Part shown: positions 44,618 through 53,200 of the stretch, one piece after another | Numbering within the stretch: the stretch's first letter is position 1 | How the letters are laid out: every line of letters starts with the position of its first letter | Source of the DNA: Deinococcus radiotolerans | Lineage (GTDB): Bacteria > Deinococcota > Deinococci > Deinococcales > Deinococcaceae | Direction: 5' to 3' | Length of the DNA: 64,000 bases | Assembly (NCBI RefSeq): GCF_014647435.1 | Contig: NZ_BMPE01000003.1 | Location: forward strand, 124,001 to 188,000 | Made by a program: the position numbers and the translations under genes | Notes under the pieces: model-generated | Databases searched by the model: none | Told to the model about the DNA's origin: nothing | The model's input: the letters and a program-made list of their open reading frames with translations, nothing else

Positions 44618-47600
44618 TCAGTTCAGGCGCCGCATCTCCTGACTGAGCTGTTCCCGCAGGCGCGCGTAGACATCCCGCGCCATCTGATCCAGGTCCACCG
44701 CCGCCGTTTGCGGGGCGCGTCGACCGACCGCCTGATCTTCGGGGGGGCGGCTGGCCGCCTTGGCCGGCGGCGCTGGGGCCGGACGGTCCGCAGCGGCAGC
44801 ATGCCAGGGCACAGCGCCAGGCCCAGGAGGAGGTGACGAGGGCCGCGGGGCCGGCGCTGCGGGCAGGCGGGCCGCGCCCGGGCGTGGACCGGAGGACAGT
44901 GAGGGTTCGCCGGACCAGGTGGGGAGTGGTTCCCACGGGGCCGGCAGCCCCGGGGCGCGTCTGGGCGGCGCCGGGTCCGGCGTGTGCTCGAAGGCGGCGT
45001 GTTCGGTGGCCAGCGCGACGGCTTCCTCATCGGCCGCCTGCGGCGCTGCGTGCGTGAGGGCCGAAGGAACGAACAGCGGGTCGCGGGCGCGGCGGGCGTG
45101 CGTGAATTCATGCGCCGCGAGGGCCAGGCCCGCCGGCCGATCAAGGGGCAGGTCGTGCGGCAGGAACACCGTGTCCCCGAGGGTCAGGCCGTCCGCGCGG
45201 GCCGCGCGCAGCGCCGGGGCCACCTCGGGTCGGCGGATCACCCGGACGTCCGCGACACTGGTCCCCAGAACGTCACGCAGGGCCGCCAGTTCACCCGGCG
45301 CCAGGGGCGTGCCGTGCCCATCGCGGTGCGCTGCGTGCGCCAGCGCTGAGAGGACGCCGTCCACGCCGGGCGGAGTGCTGAGGGGTACCGCTGGCACGGC
45401 TGCCGGACTCCGCTGCACGCCGGGCCGGGGCAGCGGCATGACCGGGGTGGGCGTGCCCGGCGCAGTTCTCGGCCCCACCGGCGGCCGGTCAGCCCGCTGG
45501 GGCAGCTGGGGGAGAGTTCGTGGGGTGGCCGTGACCTCAGGGTTCTGACGCTGCAATGAGTACACAGCTGGCGTGTCCAGTTCCCTGTCCGGTGCGGCGC
45601 GGCCCGGTGTCTCTGCGAACGGCGCGACGGATTCTGCGGGTCCGGGAGTGGCTGGGTTTGTGGGCCAGAAGGCGTTCATCGCAGTTTCCTGCGCCATGTC
45701 TGGTGGTACGGCGGCCGGAACCTGGATGGGTTCAGGACGTGATGCCGTGGCGAGAGGAGGAAGGATCCCTTCAGGCGGGGTCGTGGGAGGCGCGGGAAGA
45801 TACGCGTTCGGCGCGACCTGAGAGAGGCCGGGGTCTGAGGCCACCGGCGGGTCCGGCTGGTGGCTCCAGGGAGCTGCCGGGGCTGACCCGGCTGTGCGCT
45901 GGACCGAGGCGGGAACAACTGGCAGCCCTTGAACAGGCTGCACGGTGGGCAGCGGGACAGGCATGGCCGTGTGGCGCCCTACCTGAGTCCCCACGGGAGG
46001 CGTAAGGAGCGGGCTCATCGGCGGAGCATGGAGCGGCAGCCACGATTCTGTAGTGACTGGGGTAAGCGAGGGGCGCAGCAGAGCGGATGTCGGTCGTGCG
46101 ACGGGCCAGGGAGCCGGGGCCTGGACGAACACAGCGGCATCTTCCGCAGGCATATCCGAGCTGGCCAGGGCCGGGCGGTGCGGCAGTGGACTGGGCGGGA
46201 CTGGCCAGACTGCTGACGTGGAAGGTGCGGCTGGATGCGTTTCAGCCCAGGCTCGCCCAGTCTGTGGGGTGCTCTCTGGCGAATCCCCGTGATCTCTGAA
46301 CGCTGCGCGCCGGACGGTCGGAATGAAACCCGGTCGGGCCGTCCCGATCGGCGGCTCGATTTGTTCCTGCGCGGCAACCTGATCTGACTGTGCCGGGCGC
46401 GCCGTGACCTGTTCTGGAGGTACCTGAGTCGTGCGTTCCTCCAGATCACGTCCATCAACGATCGGCCTTACCGTCTGCCCTTGTGCCTCTGGCATGGTCA
46501 CGTTGACGTCCAGTCCGGCCGAGGAGGTTCGGCCCGTTTGGAGGACACGCGCACGGATGGGCTGTCCCGTTCGGTCCGTGCTGCCCGGCGCCTGGGTCAG
46601 TGCGGGCAGGGTGGCGGCCTGCTCCATTGGGGAAGGTACGGTCAGGCTGGGTTGATCATTCCTCACGACCCGGATGGGCGCGGCGGATTGAACTGGTCTT
46701 GCGATCGACGGTGCTTGAGGGGCTGGCGCAGTCGCGTCACGCTCCCAGGTGAGTGCGGACTGACTGGGTGTGGGACTGAATTGACTGGTCAGTTCCAGAC
46801 TGTTGATTTCAGGCTGGACGTCAATCCCAGCTGGAGTCGGTGAGTCCAGCAGCAGGGACGGCTCCTGCTGTGACGTCGAAACAGGCGTAGCCTGACGTGC
46901 ACTCGGATCAGTCAAGAAACCAGGTGGGTCGGGCAGGCGTGGCGGAACTGGGGACTGGGCAGGCACGGCCCCGGCCTGGACGTCGATCCCAGCTGGAGAC
47001 GGTGAGTTCAGCAGTGGGGACGGCGCCTCCCATGATGTCGAAACAGGCGCAGCCTGACGGGCGCTAGGATCAGTCAGGAAGCCAGTTGGGTCGGGTAGGC
47101 GTGGCGGAACTGGGGAGTGGACGGGCACGGCCCTTTCCGTCCCCACGTCCTGCGGGAGGGGGTGGAGTGCCGGGACCTGCCCCATAAGCCTGGAAGGTTG
47201 TTCGGTCGAGTTTGTGTCTCTGGTGAGTGGCGCTGCCAGTTCATGGGGCAGTGCAGCGAGAGGTGAACCGTCAGGTTCAGTTGGTGCGGTCACGATCCTG
47301 GCCGCCTTCCGTGGTGTGCGGTCTGGACTGAGCTGAGGGGTGACTGCCGCTTTAACGCCCCTATCCTCTGCGCGTTTGTAGCTCTCTGGGAGCGAGGTCA
47401 GGTTGGTCAGATCAGTCGTGACCACTCGCTGATCCTCCTGGCTCCCCTGTGGCTGGTCGTGCTGGCTGGTCGGCCCGGGTGCTGCGGGAATCGCAGCTGT
47501 CACCGCATTGAGCCAGGGGTCGGCTGGCAGGTCGGTCTCTGACACGGGTGCAGTCGGTGCGGCGACGGCTGGCCCATCCGTGCCGGGAGACTTTGCCGGG

Positions 47601-49432
47601 TTCGTGTTGACTGATGACACTGGCTGCGCGAGCGGCGTGACTTGGCCAGGGAGTCGTGATGGCGCTGGGGACAGGCCAGGCGCGCTCTCGGTGGCGGGTG
47701 TCGGTGAAGTGGCCGGCGCCGTGCCGTCAGGTAAAGGGAGTGCAGTCTGTTGGGCCGTGCTGGGCTGTGCTGGACTGGCGAGCGCGGATTGGACCTGATC
47801 TGAATCGGGCTGCTCCTGCTCCTGCTGCGTCTGCCCGGACGGGGCCGCTGTGAGTCCTCGCTCTGGGTCCTCGTCCTGTTCAGTAGAGGGGGTGCGTGGG
47901 GTCGCCTGCGGCTCACGGCCCTGCCCGCGACTGCGGGCTTTCACGCGGGGGCCGGCGCCCGTGCCGTGCGTGGGGGCCGCCTCGGCGCGCGGGGCCGGAG
48001 CGACGGGCAGGTCGGGCGCGCCGACGTTGCGTTCCGGATGATGGTCCTGCCAGTCCTCCAGTTGCCTGAAGGGAATCACGCTGGCTTCGGTCTCCCCGGC
48101 CGCTTCCAGTTCAGCGAAGCGGTTCAGGCGGGCCAGGATGTTCTGTGAGACGTCCGCCGGGATGGGCGGCGCGGCCTTCACTTCCTCTGGCTCGGCCGCC
48201 GGGGCGGGCGCGCGCAGGGGGACAGGCCGGGGGCGGCGAGGCAGGCGGACGGTAATGTCGTTGTTGCCGCCGCGCAGCAGCACCTCCAGCTCCCGCCGCT
48301 CACGGTCCTGCTGCTCCCGGTCTGTCTGCGCTTTCGCAGGGTCTGGGTGCAGGTCCGGGAGGGGAGCGCTGGCCTGAGGGTCCGCAGTCGGCAGGTCCTG
48401 CACGACCGGACGCACCTCTGGTGCCGGGGTGGCTGACATGGGAGCCTCGTTCACCTGGGGCCGGGCCGCCACTTCTTCCGTTGGGGCGGGCGTGGTCGCT
48501 GGACGTGCCGCTTCCAGCTGGACCGGGCTGGCGGGCCGGTCTGCTGGCGTGTCGGCACGGGCCTCGCGGGCTACACTCGGGCGGGACGGTGGGGCGACCT
48601 CCAGATCAGCTTCCGAGGGTCGGGCCGTCACATCTTCACGGGGGGTGTGCGTGGGCTCTGGGCGTTCGGCTCCCTTGCCGGGCGGGCGAGCGGGCCGGTC
48701 TGCTGGCGAGTCGACATGCGCGGTGTGGGGCACGCCCGGGTTCGGCAGCGCGGCAACCTGCGGGTCAGCCTGGGGCGGTGTGAGGTCGGCGGCGCGAGGG
48801 GCTTCCTGCTGGGGTGCGGTCCGCGGGGTGACTGCTGCGCTGTCGCGGGCGGGCGTGAAGTCCGGCTCGGTGTTCAGGGCCAGGGCTTCCCTGAACGACG
48901 CGGCGCGCAGGGGCCGGGCCTCCATGACGGGCGGCGTCTGCTCCTGCACCGGCCCGGTGGGGACGGGCGCAAAGGAGGCTGGCGGTGTCTCGCTCAGCCC
49001 TGCGGCGAGGAGCGCAGCGCGGTCACCGAACGGGTCTGCCTGAAGCTCTGCGGGCGCGTAGGGCGTGGCCTCCTCCGTCCAGACGGGAGTGGGGTCCGGC
49101 GGGCTCGGCGCGAAGCGCGGTGCGGGGGCCGTCCGCTGCGGCGCGGCTGGGCTGGGGGTGGGGTCCGCGAGCGGCTCGGTCCAGTCTGGCTCCTGCGCGG
49201 GCGCCGTCCAGCCTGGCGGGAGGGTGGCCTGCGGCGCGTGGGGTAGAGCGATCAGGCGGGCCGGGACTCGCCGGACCCGCGCGGCCAGAGGGGCGGGCGG
49301 TAGAGGCTGGACCAGCGCCGGCGTCACGCCCAGCGGGACCGGGCCCCAGAAGGTGGGGAGGGGGTCCTGGCGGGTGATGGCCATGCGCGTGGCGTGTTTC
49401 AGGCGGGCGAGCCGCTCGTCGATGGAATTCAC
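44618..49432 (-). CDS. eCIS-associated DUF4157 protein, 1604 aa, with giant disordered middle
   Basis: The start is a GTG at 49432, preceded by AAAGGAG; an open frame continues upstream but overlaps the tube gene and is not convincing. Residues 1-~90 are a folded-looking N-terminus (IDERLARLKHATRMAITRQ). Residues ~100-1350 are Pro/Ala/Thr/Gln-rich, probably disordered, with a 54-residue tandem repeat at 766-873. Residues ~1375-1500 form a DUF4157 domain with the HExxH-type motif HEFTH (His1441) in LAAHEFTHARRARDP, a metallopeptidase-like domain widespread in eCIS loci. The C-terminus (LDQMARDVYARLREQLSQEM) is a charged helix also seen in the 54-aa protein at 50088. Role unknown: effector, processing protease or length-determining scaffold are options. 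Confidence 0.75.
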   Translation of the reverse strand: MNSIDERLARLKHATRMAITRQDPLPTFWGPVPLGVTPALVQPLPPAPLAARVRRVPARLIALPHAPQATLPPGWTAPAQEPDWTEPLADPTPSPAAPQRTAPAPRFAPSPPDPTPVWTEEATPYAPAELQADPFGDRAALLAAGLSETPPASFAPVPTGPVQEQTPPVMEARPLRAASFREALALNTEPDFTPARDSAAVTPRTAPQQEAPRAADLTPPQADPQVAALPNPGVPHTAHVDSPADRPARPPGKGAERPEPTHTPREDVTARPSEADLEVAPPSRPSVAREARADTPADRPASPVQLEAARPATTPAPTEEVAARPQVNEAPMSATPAPEVRPVVQDLPTADPQASAPLPDLHPDPAKAQTDREQQDRERRELEVLLRGGNNDITVRLPRRPRPVPLRAPAPAAEPEEVKAAPPIPADVSQNILARLNRFAELEAAGETEASVIPFRQLEDWQDHHPERNVGAPDLPVAPAPRAEAAPTHGTGAGPRVKARSRGQGREPQATPRTPSTEQDEDPERGLTAAPSGQTQQEQEQPDSDQVQSALASPAQPSTAQQTALPLPDGTAPATSPTPATESAPGLSPAPSRLPGQVTPLAQPVSSVNTNPAKSPGTDGPAVAAPTAPVSETDLPADPWLNAVTAAIPAAPGPTSQHDQPQGSQEDQRVVTTDLTNLTSLPESYKRAEDRGVKAAVTPQLSPDRTPRKAARIVTAPTEPDGSPLAALPHELAAPLTRDTNSTEQPSRLMGQVPALHPLPQDVGTERAVPVHSPVPPRLPDPTGFLTDPSARQAAPVSTSWEAPSPLLNSPSPAGIDVQAGAVPAQSPVPPRLPDPPGFLTDPSARQATPVSTSQQEPSLLLDSPTPAGIDVQPEINSLELTSQFSPTPSQSALTWERDATAPAPQAPSIARPVQSAAPIRVVRNDQPSLTVPSPMEQAATLPALTQAPGSTDRTGQPIRARVLQTGRTSSAGLDVNVTMPEAQGQTVRPIVDGRDLEERTTQVPPEQVTARPAQSDQVAAQEQIEPPIGTARPGFIPTVRRAAFRDHGDSPESTPQTGRAWAETHPAAPSTSAVWPVPPSPLPHRPALASSDMPAEDAAVFVQAPAPWPVARPTSALLRPSLTPVTTESWLPLHAPPMSPLLTPPVGTQVGRHTAMPVPLPTVQPVQGLPVVPASVQRTAGSAPAAPWSHQPDPPVASDPGLSQVAPNAYLPAPPTTPPEGILPPLATASRPEPIQVPAAVPPDMAQETAMNAFWPTNPATPGPAESVAPFAETPGRAAPDRELDTPAVYSLQRQNPEVTATPRTLPQLPQRADRPPVGPRTAPGTPTPVMPLPRPGVQRSPAAVPAVPLSTPPGVDGVLSALAHAAHRDGHGTPLAPGELAALRDVLGTSVADVRVIRRPEVAPALRAARADGLTLGDTVFLPHDLPLDRPAGLALAAHEFTHARRARDPLFVPSALTHAAPQAADEEAVALATEHAAFEHTPDPAPPRRAPGLPAPWEPLPTWSGEPSLSSGPRPGAARLPAAPAPRPSSPPPGPGAVPWHAAAADRPAPAPPAKAASRPPEDQAVGRRAPQTAAVDLDQMARDVYARLREQLSQEMRRLN
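46814..47137 (-). repeat. 162-bp tandem duplication inside the DUF4157 gene
   Basis: Two adjacent copies (46814-46975 and 46976-47137) share most bases. Each encodes 54 residues containing SPVPPRLPDP, GFLTDPSARQA, PVSTS and AGIDVQ. The unit length is a multiple of three, so the frame is kept. The copies have diverged at many positions, so the duplication is not brand new. Confidence 0.85.
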
Positions 49433-49485
49433 GTCGCTCCTTTCGGGGGCAGCGGGGGTCAGGGCGAGGAGGGTCGCGCCGGGCG

Positions 49486-50091
49486 TTACTGGCTGATCTG
49501 GAGGAAGCCCGCGTGCGCGAGTTCCAGCGTCTCGACCGCGACAGCGTCGCCGCTCCCGGCGAACTGCGGGCCGCTCCACTTGACGGGGTACGCCTGGAGC
49601 AGCTCGAACCGGGTGAGGACCGCGCCGGTCGTCTGGTAGACGGTGATGGTCACGTTGCGGACGTCCAGGTAGCCCTGCACGATGTTCAGGTGCCACTGTA
49701 GGAGCTTCTGCCCGGCGACCACGCCGCGCTTCAGGGTCAGGTTGCCCACCTTGGACCGCACCGGGAGGCGCAGCACGCGGTCGTTTACGCCACCCTCAAT
49801 GAAGTCCATGGTTTCCGTCTCGATGGTCAGGCCGCTCACCTCGCTGAACGCGGCCTGTTCCAGGCCGTCGATGGCGACGTGGTAGCGGTGGTTGGAGAGC
49901 ACCTGATGCGCGGCCTTCTGCGGGGTGGTGGGGACGGGCAGCCCGAAGCGGCGTGCGGCGGCCTCGGCACTCAGGTTGTGGCTGGCCTGCACGCCGCGGC
50001 TGTCGGTACGGACGCTGGCCTGCCCGGCTGGGGTGTCTGCGCGGGCCACGCCGCCGCGCACGGTGGCGCTCACGCGGGGGACGCGACTCAT
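49486..50091 (-). CDS. CIS tail tube protein, Afp5-like
   Basis: 201-aa homologue of the T4 gp19-type tube protein. The core from about residue 68 shows YHVAIDGLEQAAFSEVSGL, TLKRGVVAGQ and a C-terminal VETLELAHAGF, the same pattern as the main tube protein at 50766. A ~65-residue N-terminal extension, Arg/Ala/Thr-rich and probably flexible, precedes the core. Afp5-type proteins form the tube's initiating ring on the baseplate. The ATG at 50091 has GGAGG upstream inside the tiny upstream gene, which it overlaps (ATGA). Confidence 0.82.
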   Translation of the reverse strand: MSRVPRVSATVRGGVARADTPAGQASVRTDSRGVQASHNLSAEAAARRFGLPVPTTPQKAAHQVLSNHRYHVAIDGLEQAAFSEVSGLTIETETMDFIEGGVNDRVLRLPVRSKVGNLTLKRGVVAGQKLLQWHLNIVQGYLDVRNVTITVYQTTGAVLTRFELLQAYPVKWSGPQFAGSGDAVAVETLELAHAGFLQISQ

Positions 50092-50252
50092 GATGAGCCT
50101 CCGCGGCGCTGGTGGTCGAGGCGCAGGTCTTCCAGCATCAGCGCGTACACGCGGCGGGTGAGTTCATCCAGGTCCGGAGTGCTGGGGCGGGGGGCGCGGG
50201 TGCCGACAGCCACCTGCTCCTTGCGCTGCGGAGTGGGCGCTGCCGGAGTCAT
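50088..50252 (-). CDS. tiny eCIS protein with charged C-terminal helix
   Basis: 54-aa protein whose ATG overlaps the upstream gene stop (ATGA, 50249-50252) and whose stop overlaps the Afp5-like start. Such double coupling makes it a real gene despite its size. The first half is Pro/Thr-rich. The second half (DLDELTRRVYALMLEDLRLD, then HQRRG) is an amphipathic helix closely matching the C-terminus of the 1604-aa DUF4157 protein. Small proteins with this ending are common in eCIS clusters. The function is not known to me; a docking or assembly peptide is plausible. Confidence 0.7.
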   Translation of the reverse strand: MTPAAPTPQRKEQVAVGTRAPRPSTPDLDELTRRVYALMLEDLRLDHQRRGGSS

Positions 50253-50656
50253 GCGCCCGCCAGGTCGAGCTCAAGCACGGCGCCGCAGTGCGGGCATTCC
50301 GTCTCGACCGTGTCGGGCAGGGCTGGGGTGCCGGGCACAGGGGCAAGGGCGCCGGGCGTGAACGGGGCGGGCGCGTGGCCGCTGTTCAGGTGCGCGTACA
50401 GCTGTTGCAGGTGCGCGAAGTCAGCGGCGGGGAGTGCGGCGAGCACGTCGGGCGTGACCGGCGCGAAGGGACCCAGGCGGGTGGTGACGCGGGAGAGCAG
50501 CAGCAGGGGGTAGTAGGCTTCGTTGCGCTGCACGCGCGGATCGCCGAGGGGTTCAATCTCGTCGAGGGCGGTGGCGGGGCGCATGTGGCCCTGGCGGTGA
50601 AGGTGCCCGTCGGACGTGAGCAGTCCGACGGGCAGCATGAAGGGAAGTTCGTTCAC
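50249..50656 (-). CDS. eCIS/phage tail assembly-like protein with zinc-knuckle end
   Basis: 135-aa protein of the type found beside tube genes in eCIS and related phage-tail clusters. It opens with FMLPVGLLTSDGHLHRQGHM and RPATALDEIEPL, then NEAYYPLLLLSRVTTRLG, and ends with a single ECPHCG knuckle. It may be the counterpart of tail assembly chaperones. It starts with GTG at 50656 after AAGGGTGA and is coupled to the 54-aa gene. With only one CxxC, metal binding may need a dimer. Confidence 0.68.
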   Translation of the reverse strand: MNELPFMLPVGLLTSDGHLHRQGHMRPATALDEIEPLGDPRVQRNEAYYPLLLLSRVTTRLGPFAPVTPDVLAALPAADFAHLQQLYAHLNSGHAPAPFTPGALAPVPGTPALPDTVETECPHCGAVLELDLAGA

Positions 50657-50765
50657 ACTCGGTCACCCTTGGCGGCAGCCTCCGGAAGGTGAAGCGCGGG
50701 GCCAGCCGACTGACTGGGAGAGGCGAAGTGGGGGCAGGCGTGGGCCGCCCCCGGTGGGGTGAGGT

Positions 50766-51224
50766 TCAGCCGCCGACGGGCACGCGCTTGTAGCCCTCGT
50801 GCGTGATGGTCAGTTCCTCGATGGCGACCTCATTGCTCTTGGCGTCGTAGGTGGGGCCGTTGAGTTTGCTGGGCCAGGCGCGCTCGAAGGTCCAGGCGGC
50901 GACGGGCTCGCCTTTCTGGTTGTGGAGGGTGATGGTGCCGCTGCGGCGGGCTTCGTCCATCTTGCCTTCCTCGACCTGCTGGCGCCAGCCCCACATGTCC
51001 ATGTCGTTGGTGATGCCGCGCTTGAGGACGATGTCGTTGTACTTCATGGTGCCGGGTTCGCGGATCAGGACGGCGCGGCCCTTCTCGTCGGTGGCGCGGT
51101 ACTCGACGACCTGGCTCTCGCTGCCCAGGCCGGTGCATTCGCGGAAGGCGCCGACAACTTTGTTGTCGAACTGGACGCTGAAGTAGGCGGCGACGAGCGG
51201 ATCTCTGCGGGTGGGTGCGGTCAT
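50766..51224 (-). CDS. CIS tail tube protein, Afp1-like (major tube)
   Basis: 152-aa T4 gp19-like tube subunit that should stack as hexamers to form the inner tube. FSVQFDNKVVGAFRECTGL near the N-terminus, IVLKRGITNDMDMWGW in the middle and AIEELTITHEGYKRV at the end are the family pattern. The length is normal. The ATG at 51224 follows GGAGG. It lies 52 bp after the sheath gene in the same operon. It is highly similar in layout to the longer Afp5-like protein at 49486. Confidence 0.9.
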   Translation of the reverse strand: MTAPTRRDPLVAAYFSVQFDNKVVGAFRECTGLGSESQVVEYRATDEKGRAVLIREPGTMKYNDIVLKRGITNDMDMWGWRQQVEEGKMDEARRSGTITLHNQKGEPVAAWTFERAWPSKLNGPTYDAKSNEVAIEELTITHEGYKRVPVGG

Positions 51225-51276
51225 GGTGTACCTCCGGGGTCAGGTGAGGGGATGCGGGATGGATGGACTGGAGGGC

Positions 51277-52896
51277 TTACTGCCCGCCACCGGCGTGCTG
51301 GCTGAAGCGGAACACGATGAACTCGGCCGGTTTGACCGGCGCGAGGCCGATCTCAACCTGCAGGACGCCGCGGTCGCGGAGTTCGGAGGGGTTGAGTTCG
51401 GTGTCGCACTTCACGTAGAAGGCCTCGCGGGGTGTGTTGCCGAACAGCGCGCCGTCGCGCCAGACGCTGGTGAGGAAGGAGTTGATGTCGCGGCGGATGC
51501 GGAACCACAGGTTCTCATCGTTGGGTTCGAACACAGCCCACTGGGTGCCGCGCTCGATGCTCTTCTCGACGTAGTTGAACAGGCGGCGCACGGGCACGTA
51601 GCGCCACTGGGCGTTGCTGGACAGCGTCCGGGCGCCCCAGACGCGCACGCCCATGCCGGGGAACTCGCGGATGCAGTTCACGCCGATGGGGTTCAGGATG
51701 TCCTGCTCGCTCTTGGTGACCTGGATGGCCGGCCCGAGGATGCCGCGCACGATCTCGTTGGCGGGGGCCTTGTGCACGCCGCGTTCCACGTCGTTGCGGG
51801 CGTAGATGCCGGCCACGAAGCCGCTGGGCGGGACCATCATGGGGTTGCCGTCCGGACCTTCGACCTTTACCCAGGGGTAGTACATGGCGGCGTAGCTGGT
51901 GTCGAAGTTGGTGTCGACGTTGCGCCACTTCACGACCTGCTGCGGGGTGAGGTCGGGCGGGGTGTCGAGCAGCGCGATGCGGTTGGCGTTGCGCTCGCAG
52001 TGGTCGATCAGGGCGCGCTGGACGCTCTTGACGCCGTCCTCGTTGATCATGCCGGCCTGGTAGGCGCTCATCAGGTCAGGCACGGCGATCATGCTGACTT
52101 CCTCGGCGATTTCCAGGCTCTCGATGCCGCTGCGGCCGTCGACGCTGCCCACGAAGTCCTGACCACGGATCTCGCGGCCCTGCTCGATGACGTTGCTGTC
52201 GGCCTGCAGGACGTAGGCCCCGGGTTCCGGGGCGCGCTCGACGAGGGGGCCGGCGCTGCTGGTCTCCTCGATGGTGATCAGCACGCTTTCCTTGTTCACA
52301 ACCTCGGCGACGCTGCGGGTGTGCTTTTTGCCCATGCTGACGTTCGGGAAGGTCTCGGTGACGTCGTTGCGGGTGACTTTCAGGGTGAACAGGCCGTCGC
52401 TGCCTTCCTCGGGGTCGGTCTTGCCGTCCTTGCCTTTGGGCGCCTCGCCGGGCTTGATGGGGTCGGCGGGCAGCACCTCGATCTGGATGTCGCTCTGGCG
52501 GCCGTCCCGCGCGGCGATGCTGAGGCTGGGCACGGCCTTGCTGGCGCGGCTGGGCAGCTGGAGGGGGCGGGCGGCTTCAACGGTGCGCTTGCTCTGGGTG
52601 GCCTGGGCGGGCACGAGGCGCACGACGTAGCAGCGGGTGCCGCCGTTGTTGAAGTAGGCGTAGACGCTCTGGGCGAGGTACGCGCCGTCCATGAAGGGGT
52701 TCTTCTCGCCGCGGGCGTCGGTGGTGCCGAAGATCTCCTTGAACTGCTGCCAGTTGGCAATGAAGACCGGGGTGTTGGCGGGGCCACTGGGGGCGAAGCC
52801 GACGAAGGCGGCGGTGGTGGTGCTGATGCCCTCGATGGGGCGTGGGCCGCTCTGGATTTCTTCGACGTAGACGCCTGGGGATAGGTATTCAGCCAT
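51277..52896 (-). CDS. CIS contractile sheath protein
   Basis: 539-aa tail sheath protein. The start AEYLSPGVYVEEIQSGPRPI and the C-terminal VWGARTLSSNAQWRYVPVRRLFNYVEKSI with RRDINSFLTSVWRDGAL are hallmarks of Afp/PVC and phage sheaths. Contraction of this sheath drives the tube out. Only one sheath gene is present here, whereas Afp/PVC loci have up to three. A variable domain of about 150 residues lies near residues 110-260. The ATG at 52896 follows CGGAGG. It is the first gene of the minus-strand arm. Confidence 0.93.
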   Translation of the reverse strand: MAEYLSPGVYVEEIQSGPRPIEGISTTTAAFVGFAPSGPANTPVFIANWQQFKEIFGTTDARGEKNPFMDGAYLAQSVYAYFNNGGTRCYVVRLVPAQATQSKRTVEAARPLQLPSRASKAVPSLSIAARDGRQSDIQIEVLPADPIKPGEAPKGKDGKTDPEEGSDGLFTLKVTRNDVTETFPNVSMGKKHTRSVAEVVNKESVLITIEETSSAGPLVERAPEPGAYVLQADSNVIEQGREIRGQDFVGSVDGRSGIESLEIAEEVSMIAVPDLMSAYQAGMINEDGVKSVQRALIDHCERNANRIALLDTPPDLTPQQVVKWRNVDTNFDTSYAAMYYPWVKVEGPDGNPMMVPPSGFVAGIYARNDVERGVHKAPANEIVRGILGPAIQVTKSEQDILNPIGVNCIREFPGMGVRVWGARTLSSNAQWRYVPVRRLFNYVEKSIERGTQWAVFEPNDENLWFRIRRDINSFLTSVWRDGALFGNTPREAFYVKCDTELNPSELRDRGVLQVEIGLAPVKPAEFIVFRFSQHAGGGQ

Positions 52897-53200
52897 GGGT
52901 TCCTCCGGTGAAGTTGCAGCGATTGACGACCCCCGCGGCTGTTGCGTGGGTGGACGTTGAGCACTGAGGTATTCACCTTTCCAGAACTGACCTGGCGTGT
53001 AAACCGCATGTGAGCAGACACGGGAGGTGATCTGTTTCTATACTGACCAGTCACTCAACTACCCGTGAGGTTGAAACCTTGAAGATTAGCCCTCCTGGAC
53101 GTTATTTGCCTGTACGAATTCCCGCAACGCCCCTGCTGGTGGCATCCCCGGGGGGGGGATGTGACGTGTCTGGAATGTCTAGACAGATGGGGAGCTCATC
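52897..53200. other. divergent promoter region of the eCIS locus
   Basis: This 304-bp gap separates the two eCIS arms and must hold promoters for both. TATACT at 53039-53044 is a plus-strand -10-like hexamer and AT content rises around 52970-53090, but no -35 at normal spacing is convincing on either strand. A run of nine or more G (near 53150) precedes the plus-strand gene. Confidence 0.4.

Noticed and set aside
49433..49696. Upstream extension of the DUF4157 protein into the Afp5-like gene
   Set aside because: Arg/Pro-rich shadow sequence; a good ribosome site sits before the GTG at 49432.
50766..52896. Prophage rather than eCIS
   Set aside because: Sheath, tube and baseplate genes lack any capsid, portal, terminase or integrase gene, and DUF4157 and Pvc16-like genes are eCIS markers.
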